Source of the DNA: Actinomycetota bacterium
GTDB lineage: Bacteria; Actinomycetota; Actinomycetes; Streptosporangiales; Streptosporangiaceae
Reading direction: 5' to 3'
NCBI GenBank assembly: GCA_003161205.1
Contig: PMOU01000238.1
Span: 1,804 to 7,019, forward strand
Length of the DNA: 5,216 nucleotides
The position numbers and the translations under genes are program-made. Positions 1-3,837 of the stretch are shown one piece after another; within the stretch, counting starts at the first letter, position 1; each line of letters starts with the position of its first letter. The notes under the pieces are model-generated. The model was not told where the DNA came from, did no database searches, and saw only the letters and a program-made list of their open reading frames with translations.

Positions 1-72
1 ACCGCCCCGACGTCCCCGGCTGTCCCGACCTCCCCAGGTGTCCCGGTCGCGTCGGCTGTCCCGGACGGCCCG
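1..72 (+). repeat. Degenerate 18-nt tandem repeat coding for a Pro-rich linker
   Basis: Four consecutive 18-nt units (1-18, 19-36, 37-54, 55-72) each encode six residues with the pattern x-(V/A)-P-x-x-(P/S). The core gctgtcccg occurs at 19-27 and 55-63, and as ggtgtcccg at 37-45. The units are in frame with the AtuA-like gene and form the flexible linker before its C-terminal domain. The array may continue to the left of the window. Confidence 0.7.
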
Positions 73-408
73 GCGGCTCAGATTCCCCTCGGCCGGCTGT
101 GCGGGGCGCGCTCGGGGGACAAGGGCGGTAACGCCAACGTGGGCCTGTGGGCCACCAGCCCGGCCGCTTACGACTGGCTGCGCCAGTACCTCACCACCGA
201 CCGCTTCAAGGAACTGCTCACCGAGGCTTCCAGCCTCCAGGTCGACCGCTACGAGCTCCCGAACCTCCTAGCGCTCAACTTCGTCGTACATGGCCTGCTC
301 GCCCCGGGGGTTTCCGGGACGGCCCGGCCCGACGCCCAGGCCAAGGGACTGGGTGAGTACCTGCGTTCGCGGGTGATAACGGTCCCCCCAGCCCTAATCA
401 GTAAGTGA
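1..408 (+). CDS. AtuA-family (DUF1446) protein, C-terminal part, 5'-truncated by window
   Basis: The frame is open from base 1 and ends at TGA 406-408, giving the last 135 residues of a larger protein. Residues 1-27 are a Pro/Ala/Ser/Val linker; residues 28-135 form the conserved C-terminal domain of the AtuA/DUF1446 family. Recognisable family signatures are RSGDKGGNANVGLW (37-50), the RYELPNLLALNFVVHGLL block (83-100) and the closing RPDAQAKGLGEYLRSRV (109-125). In Pseudomonas, AtuA belongs to the acyclic terpene (citronellol/geraniol) utilisation cluster. Actinobacterial homologues commonly lie near acyl-CoA dehydrogenase or carboxylase genes, so a cytosolic role in branched acyl catabolism is a family-based inference; the biochemical activity is poorly defined. 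Full family members are several hundred residues, so the catalytic N-terminal part lies upstream of the window. An apparent internal GTG start at 139 falls inside the conserved domain and is not a real start. Confidence 0.86.
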   Translation, partial: TAPTSPAVPTSPGVPVASAVPDGPAAQIPLGRLCGARSGDKGGNANVGLWATSPAAYDWLRQYLTTDRFKELLTEASSLQVDRYELPNLLALNFVVHGLLAPGVSGTARPDAQAKGLGEYLRSRVITVPPALISK

Positions 409-420
409 GAAAACGCACGT

Positions 421-440
421 TCGTCATGGACGGCATTTTT
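421..440 (+). terminator. Weak candidate terminator of the AtuA-like gene
   Basis: A short hairpin (421-425 TCGTC with 429-433 GACGG, one G-U pair, 3-nt loop) lies 12 nt after the AtuA stop and is followed by CATTTTT (434-440). The stem is short, so it may not function. The same bases overlap a possible -35 element for the next gene. Confidence 0.3.
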
Positions 441-456
441 CCCATCTAGTGATACT
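427..456 (+). promoter_or_regulatory. Possible promoter for the LysM/Rpf-like gene
   Basis: Bases 409-490 are clearly more AT-rich than their surroundings, as expected of a promoter region in a high-GC genome. The best sigma70-like pair I can read is TGGACG (427-432) and GATACT (451-456) with an 18-bp spacer. This would place transcription start near 463 and give a leader of about 235 nt. A small palindrome, TGAT-N6-ATCA (450-453/460-463), overlaps the -10 and could bind a regulator. Each element is only a partial consensus match. Confidence 0.25.
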
Positions 457-477
457 TAGATCAACCTCTGGGACATA

Positions 478-698
478 AACACCCCATTGTGTTCGCGCCC
501 GGGCAGTGTAGCTGCCGCTGGAAGATCTCGCCTGCATAACGAAAATTGTTTCGCGCGCTGACCGGTTGCCCGGTCCCCGCCGGACCGGCGTGAGCCGCAC
601 GCTGAACGTAGGCTGCCCAGCTGTCAGGCGCTCCCGAAGGCTGCGTGTACGTCCGCGCGGCTTTCCCGGGGAGCGCGCCCTGTTCGGAAAGGAGCCCT
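478..698 (+). promoter_or_regulatory. Structured 5' leader of the LysM/Rpf-like gene
   Basis: This non-coding stretch holds a series of inverted repeats: AACAC/GTGTT (478-482/489-493), GGCAG/CTGCC (502-506/512-516), CGAAA/TTTCG (540-544/549-553), CCGGTCC/GGACCGG (570-576/582-588, perfect 7 bp, 5-nt loop), and a compound hairpin 628-676. The last has an outer 8-bp stem (628-635/669-676) and an inner 10-bp stem with three G-U pairs (637-646/655-664), and ends about 10 nt before the ribosome binding site. Such a leader is consistent with post-transcriptional control of a cell-wall enzyme. Rpf and LysM genes in actinobacteria are often preceded by the ydaO/c-di-AMP riboswitch, but I cannot find its conserved CCGUCAGCUAACC-type segment here. 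A known class is therefore not assigned, and the function is inferred only from structure. Confidence 0.45.
686..694 (+). promoter_or_regulatory. Ribosome binding site that fixes the TTG start at 699
   Basis: The purine run GGAAAGGAG (686-694) is a strong anti-SD match 4 nt before TTG 699-701, which is in frame with the LysM/Rpf-like protein. The upstream GTG at 645 has no comparable site and lies inside a predicted hairpin stem. Confidence 0.75.
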
Positions 699-1448
699 TT
701 GGGCAGCCATAGCAAGTCCAAACGTGCCCAGCTCTCCAGGCGGCTGACCACAGCCGCCGTCCCCGCGCTAGCCGGGGTGGCCGCGGTGTTCTGCTTCTCA
801 GCGCAGGCACAGGCGAGCACGCTAGCAACTCACGTGGCCGCAGATCACGCCACCGCCACGGAGACACTGGGGCCGGTGGGCCAGTCGTTCGCCCAGCTGC
901 TGGCCTCGAGCCAGCGGACCGTGGCGGCCAAGACCGCCCGGTCCGTCACGTACACCGTCCGGTCGGGTGACTCGCTCATAGCGATCGCCGGGCGCGTCTA
1001 TCACGACCCGGCCGCGTGGCCGGTGATCTACTGGGCCAACCGCAGCAAGATCCACTGGGCCAACGACCTCACGGTCGGTGAGGTGCTGAAGATACCGGCC
1101 AAGCCCGCCCGGATACCCAAGGCGCCCGGACAGCTCGGGCCGGGGGAGGCCGGGGTCGGCGCCACGCAGGCGGAAGACCTGGCGTACACCCCGCAGGCAA
1201 CGGTCAGCTACTCCGGTGACGGCGGGTTCACCTCGTGCGTGATCGCCGCTGAGTCCGGCGGCAACTCCCAGGTCATGAACGCCAGCGGCCATTACGGCCT
1301 CTACCAGTTCAGCGAGTCGACGTGGGAAGAGTACGGCGGTTCGGCCGCTGACTTCGGCGACGCGACCGTGGCCGAGCAGAACCAGGTGTTCGACAACGCC
1401 CTGGCGGCCGGAGGCGAGTCCAACTGGTCGGCCTACGACGGCTGCTGA
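699..1448 (+). CDS. Secreted LysM + Rpf/transglycosylase-like cell-wall hydrolase
   Basis: This is a 249-residue exported protein likely to bind and cleave peptidoglycan. Residues 1-39 form a Sec signal peptide: basic n-region (SKSKRAQLSRRL), hydrophobic core (about 19-35) and an AQA|S cleavage site after residue 39. A LysM domain spans about 84-133 (YTVRSGDSL start, VLKIP end). A Pro/Gly-rich linker leads to the catalytic domain at 177-249. It matches the Rpf/transglycosylase-like family: C180, E185 in AAESGGN (position of the catalytic Glu), GHYGLYQFSESTW (197-209), and a final C249 that could pair with C180. LysM precedes the catalytic domain, the reverse of the order in classical Rpf proteins such as that of Micrococcus luteus. 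The TTG start is chosen because of the ribosome binding site at 686-694 and because it gives a compact signal peptide; GTG 645 would add 18 unlikely residues. The gene is flanked by a long leader and a strong terminator, so it is probably monocistronic. Whether it is a true resuscitation factor or a plain lytic transglycosylase cannot be told. Confidence 0.9.
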   Translation: MGSHSKSKRAQLSRRLTTAAVPALAGVAAVFCFSAQAQASTLATHVAADHATATETLGPVGQSFAQLLASSQRTVAAKTARSVTYTVRSGDSLIAIAGRVYHDPAAWPVIYWANRSKIHWANDLTVGEVLKIPAKPARIPKAPGQLGPGEAGVGATQAEDLAYTPQATVSYSGDGGFTSCVIAAESGGNSQVMNASGHYGLYQFSESTWEEYGGSAADFGDATVAEQNQVFDNALAAGGESNWSAYDGC

Positions 1449-1459
1449 GCTGCGAATGA

Positions 1460-1479
1460 GCTGGGCTGGGCTGGGCTGC
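1460..1479 (+). repeat. GCTGG short tandem repeat
   Basis: Three perfect copies of the 5-mer GCTGG and a fourth imperfect one (GCTGC) follow the stop codon of the LysM/Rpf-like gene by 11 nt. The sequence GAGCTGGGC at its start recurs at 1511-1519 as the 5' arm of the terminator. Confidence 0.6.
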
Positions 1480-1510
1480 GCTTACCTGCGCTGATCGGCA
1501 CTTCGCGCTT

Positions 1511-1552
1511 GAGCTGGGCCCCGCGGTAACCGAACACCGCGGGGCCCAGCTT
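1511..1552 (+). terminator. Strong intrinsic-type terminator after the LysM/Rpf-like gene
   Basis: Bases 1512-1527 pair perfectly with 1536-1551 (16 bp, GC-rich), leaving an 8-nt loop (1528-1535); a G-U pair 1511/1552 extends it. The stem lies 63 nt after the TGA stop. There is only a minimal T tract (TTCCTGT), as is common for actinobacterial terminators, which often lack a long U run. It separates the cell-wall gene from the ABC operon. Confidence 0.85.
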
Positions 1553-1574
1553 CCTGTGCGCTCACGAGGCGGGC

Positions 1575-1619
1575 GCCTGGGCGCGGGCGCTGCCCGGACG
1601 GGAAAACCCGCGCTCAGGC
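1575..1619. repeat. 13-bp inverted repeat upstream of the ABC operon
   Basis: GCCTGGGCGCGGG (1575-1587) pairs along its full length with CCCGCGCTCAGGC (1607-1619), with 12 Watson-Crick pairs and one G-U. The 19-nt loop itself ends in CGGGAAAA, so CGGG (1599-1602) can instead close a small AAAA-loop hairpin with CCCG (1607-1610). It starts 23 nt after the terminator stem and ends 39 nt before the ATPase start. It could be a leader structure, a second terminator or a protein-binding site. Confidence 0.6.
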
Positions 1620-1658
1620 AGTGGTGCGCTGTGTTCCTTCGCCTGCGAGACTGAGGCC

Positions 1659-2642
1659 ATGACAGACGGGGCAAGTCAAGGGCTGGCCGTTCTCGAGGCC
1701 GCGCCGCCGCTGGCCGTCGAGCTGAAGGGGGTCAGAAAGCACTTCGGGCAGGTCCAGGCGGTCCGGGATGTCGACGTGAGCATCGCCTCGGGAGAAATCG
1801 TGGCGGTCCTCGGGCCCAACGGCGCGGGTAAGACGTCCACCATCGACCTCATCCTCGGCCTGTCCCAGCCGACCGCCGGCCAGGTGTCGATCTTCGGCAT
1901 GCATCCCCGGCAGGCGATCGCGCGCGGCCTGGTGTCGGCCGTCATGCAGACGGGCGGACTGCTCAAGGACCTGACCGTCATGGAGACCGTGCAGTACACC
2001 GCCAGCTTGTTCGCGCTGAGCGAGCCGGCCGGGGAGGTGCTGAGCCGGGCGGGCATCGGCCAGATCGCGGACCGCCGGGTGGGGAAGTGCTCGGGCGGAG
2101 AGCAGCAGCGGCTGAGGTTCGCCATGGCGCTCGTCTCCGATCCCGAACTGCTCGTCCTGGACGAGCCGACCACCGGGATGGACGTCGAGGGGCGGCGGAG
2201 CTTCTGGGCGTCGATCCGCAAGGACGCCGAAAAGGGCAGGACCGTGCTGTTCGCGACGCACTACCTGGAGGAGGCCGACTCCTACGCCGACCGGATCATC
2301 TTGCTGCGGCACGGGCAGAAGGTCGCCGACGGTACCGCGTCGCAGATCAAGGCCATGGCGGCCGGCCGCACCGTGCGGGCCACCCTGGCCGGGGCCAGCG
2401 AGGCCGAGCTGCGGGCGGTTCCCGGCGCGGACAGCGTGGAGATCCGCGGCGACACCGTGCTGATCCATTCGAACGACAGTGATGCGGTGGCCAGGTACCT
2501 GCTGACGCGCACCACGGCCCGGGACCTGGAAGTCGCCGCGCGCGGCATCGAAGAGGCCTTTCTCGCCTTGACCGGCGACGACCCCGGGTCCGGCCCGGCC
2601 AGTGACAGTGACAGTGACAGTGACAGTGCAGGAGTTATCTGA
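1659..2642 (+). CDS. ABC exporter ATP-binding subunit (DrrA/CcmA-like)
   Basis: This 327-residue cytoplasmic ATPase would power the permease encoded next to it. All nucleotide-binding motifs are present: Walker A GPNGAGKTS (52-60), Q-loop Q97, signature CSGGEQ (144-149, replacing canonical LSGGQ), Walker B LLVLDE (164-169), D-loop TGMD (172-175) and H-loop H201. The LLKDLTV, MDVEGRR and FATHYLEEAD blocks fit a drug/antibiotic-type exporter subfamily often paired with a six-helix ABC-2 permease. After the ATPase core (about 19-235) comes a C-terminal extension typical of DrrA-like proteins. It ends in an alternating Ser-Asp tail (residues 315-323) encoded by a hexanucleotide repeat. The only ATG before Walker A is at 1659. 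The nearest SD-like run, GAGG at 1653-1656, is just 2 nt away, so initiation may be leaderless or use a poor site. The substrate is unknown. Confidence 0.95.
   Translation: MTDGASQGLAVLEAAPPLAVELKGVRKHFGQVQAVRDVDVSIASGEIVAVLGPNGAGKTSTIDLILGLSQPTAGQVSIFGMHPRQAIARGLVSAVMQTGGLLKDLTVMETVQYTASLFALSEPAGEVLSRAGIGQIADRRVGKCSGGEQQRLRFAMALVSDPELLVLDEPTTGMDVEGRRSFWASIRKDAEKGRTVLFATHYLEEADSYADRIILLRHGQKVADGTASQIKAMAAGRTVRATLAGASEAELRAVPGADSVEIRGDTVLIHSNDSDAVARYLLTRTTARDLEVAARGIEEAFLALTGDDPGSGPASDSDSDSDSAGVI
2601..2628 (+). repeat. AGTGAC hexanucleotide repeat (4.7 copies) at the 3' end of the ATPase gene
   Basis: AGTGAC is repeated perfectly four times (2601-2624) and followed by AGTG. In frame it encodes alternating Ser-Asp. 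Every serine here is AGT, a codon that is otherwise rare in this GC-rich gene. The array ends 1 nt before the AGGAG site of the permease gene. Changes in copy number keep the frame. Confidence 0.9.
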
Positions 2643-2644
2643 TG
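2630..2644 (+). promoter_or_regulatory. Ribosome binding site and TGATG coupling for the permease
   Basis: AGGAG (2630-2634) lies 7 nt before ATG 2642-2644. The ATPase stop TGA (2640-2642) shares its A with this ATG, a 1-nt overlap typical of translational coupling between ABC subunits. Confidence 0.85.
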
Positions 2645-3445
2645 AGCCCTGCGCGAGCGTCAACCGCACCCGACCTGACTCACCGGCGTGCCCCGGCCTT
2701 CGGCGGCTTCAACCTGACCGCGCTGAGGCTGGAGATCCGCCGCCTGCTGCGTAACCGGCGCACCGTCATCATCACGCTTATCGCTCCGGTCTTCATCTTC
2801 CTGGTCGTCGGGCTCAGCAGCGCTAATTCGAACCTCCGCTACGGCCACGGGAACTACTCGGCGTTCGTGATGGTCAGCCTGGAGCTGTACGGCGCCGTGT
2901 TCTCCACCACCTACGCCGGCGCGGCCGTATCGATCGAGCGGGCCCAGGGCTGGAGCAGGCAGCTGCGGCTGACGCCGCTATCGGCTTCGGCCTACATCGG
3001 CATGAAGGTCCTGACCGCGCTGATTCTCGGGTTCGGCTCGATTGTCGTGGTGAACGTGGCCGGCCTGGCGACCCACAAGGCCTCCATGCCCGGCTACCTG
3101 TGGATCGTCAGCGCGCTGTGCGTCTGGGTCGGGTCGCTGCTGTTCGCCGCGTTCGGGCTGTTCGTGGGTTACCTGCTGCCGGCCGAGAACGTCATGCAGA
3201 TTCTCGGCCTGATCATGACCCTGCTGGCTTTCGCCGGCGGCCTGTTCATCCCGATCAACGTGCTCCCGGGCGCGGTCCAGGCGATCGCCAAGTGGACTCC
3301 GGAGTACGGGCTCAACCAGCTGGTGCATGCGCCGTTGCTCGGCGGCGGCGTGGAATGGACCTGGGTCGTCAACGTCCTGGCCTGGCTGGTTATCTTCGCG
3401 GGCGGCGCGGTCTGGCGGTTCGGCAAGGACACCGCCCGGGTCTAA
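2642..3445 (+). CDS. ABC-2 type exporter permease (DrrB-like)
   Basis: This 267-residue integral membrane protein is the translocation partner of the ATPase immediately upstream. A cytoplasmic N-terminal region rich in Arg (about 1-40) precedes six hydrophobic segments at about 41-59, 73-96, 117-143, 150-178, 184-206 and 238-258. The RLEIRRLLRNRR motif before helix 1 and ERAQGWSRQLRLTPLS (about 99-114) after helix 2 are characteristic of ABC-2 permeases; the latter region is the expected contact with the ATPase. LAFAGGLFIPINVLP (helix 5) is also a family hallmark. The length is normal for a half-transporter, so two copies of each subunit are expected in the complex. The gene is translationally coupled to the ATPase. 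Its TAA stop (3443-3445) overlaps the stop of the convergent small gene. No two-component system, often found next to this exporter type, is seen in the window. Confidence 0.94.
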   Translation: MSPARASTAPDLTHRRAPAFGGFNLTALRLEIRRLLRNRRTVIITLIAPVFIFLVVGLSSANSNLRYGHGNYSAFVMVSLELYGAVFSTTYAGAAVSIERAQGWSRQLRLTPLSASAYIGMKVLTALILGFGSIVVVNVAGLATHKASMPGYLWIVSALCVWVGSLLFAAFGLFVGYLLPAENVMQILGLIMTLLAFAGGLFIPINVLPGAVQAIAKWTPEYGLNQLVHAPLLGGGVEWTWVVNVLAWLVIFAGGAVWRFGKDTARV

Positions 3446-3681
3446 ACCTCCTGCCCGCGCAGCTCAGCCACGCATTCCGCGCTCCCGCAGGTCCGGCCGG
3501 AGCCCAGGCGCGGCCTGCCGCACACGCAGGTGGGCCGCAGCCGGGCCAGCCAGGCGGCGTAGGCCAGCAGCTCGGCGACGCCGCCGCTGCCCGGAACCGA
3601 GACGACGGGCCGGATCCGCCCGCCCGGCATGGCGAGCCACTCCCGCGGCCTACCTTCCGGGTCAGCTGGCACGGAATCCAT
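3442..3681 (-). CDS. Small four-cysteine zinc-ribbon-like hypothetical protein
   Basis: This 79-residue protein has no recognised function. The N-terminal half (about 1-48) contains Gly/Pro-rich turns and a short hydrophobic stretch, VAELLAYAAWLARL (35-48). The C-terminal half has C52-x-C54-G and C65-G-x3-C70, a spacing suited to binding one zinc ion. The start ATG (3681-3679) is supported by GGGGAAG on the minus strand (3696-3690), 8 nt upstream. Third codon positions are strongly G/C along the whole frame, and the cysteine pattern argues against a chance frame. The TAG stop (3444-3442) overlaps the TAA of the convergent permease. It lies 156 nt downstream of the MFS gene on the same strand, with hairpins between, so co-transcription is uncertain. 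It could be a small regulatory or nucleic-acid-binding protein, but this is a guess. Confidence 0.7.
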   Translation of the reverse strand: MDSVPADPEGRPREWLAMPGGRIRPVVSVPGSGGVAELLAYAAWLARLRPTCVCGRPRLGSGRTCGSAECVAELRGQEV

Positions 3682-3778
3682 GACTTTATCTTCCCCTACG
3701 GTTCAGCCTCCGCGCTGCGGGCCGTCATCCTGCCTGGTCGACGCAGCCCGGCCGGAACGTGGCGGCAAAGGTCTGGAA

Positions 3779-3808
3779 ATAACGATAGTAAGCGGTCCGG
3801 TCGCTTAC
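3779..3808 (-). terminator. Hairpin GTAAGCG-N7-CGCTTAC: terminator of the MFS gene or operator
   Basis: Perfect 7-bp arms (3788-3794 and 3802-3808) flank a 7-nt spacer, 30 nt past the MFS stop. Read on the minus strand the stem is followed by TATCGTTATTT, a T-rich tail, which fits an intrinsic terminator. The same 21-bp palindrome overlaps a TACTAT -10-like hexamer (3790-3785, minus strand), so a TetR-type operator controlling the small zinc-ribbon gene is an alternative reading. Confidence 0.45.
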
Positions 3809-3814
3809 CGCTGC

Positions 3815-3834
3815 CGGGCCGCGTAGCGCGCCCG
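3815..3834 (-). terminator. GC-rich hairpin just after the MFS stop
   Basis: CGGG (3815-3818) pairs with CCCG (3831-3834) and CGCG (3820-3823) with CGCG (3827-3830), with one bulged base and a TAG loop. It begins 3 nt beyond the MFS stop codon. It has no T tract of its own, so it may act together with the hairpin at 3788-3808 or only protect the mRNA end. Confidence 0.4.
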
Positions 3835-3837
3835 TCC

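Noticed and set aside
540..590. CRISPR-like or IS-end inverted repeats
   Set aside because: The hairpins differ in sequence and spacing. There are no repeated units with spacers, no transposase and no target-site duplication.
409..698. ydaO/c-di-AMP, cobalamin or c-di-GMP riboswitch
   Set aside because: I looked for the conserved ydaO CCGUCAGCUAACC segment and GGGUGAAUC, the cobalamin GCCACUG box and the GEMM core, and found none. A covariance search would be decisive.
424..867. Minus-strand frames over the leader and signal peptide region (424-867, 461-820)
   Set aside because: They are low-complexity, Arg/Pro-rich translations, opposite a real signal peptide and a structured leader, and show no family features.
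1614..2669. Long minus-strand frame (351 codons) opposite the ATPase gene
   Set aside because: The plus strand encodes a complete ABC ATPase with all motifs. Long antisense frames are expected in GC-rich genes, and this one shows no recognisable domain.
3492..3501. 10-bp palindrome TCCGGCCGGA inside the small gene as a terminator of the ABC operon
   Set aside because: It has no loop and no T tract, and such GC palindromes are common by chance at this base composition.
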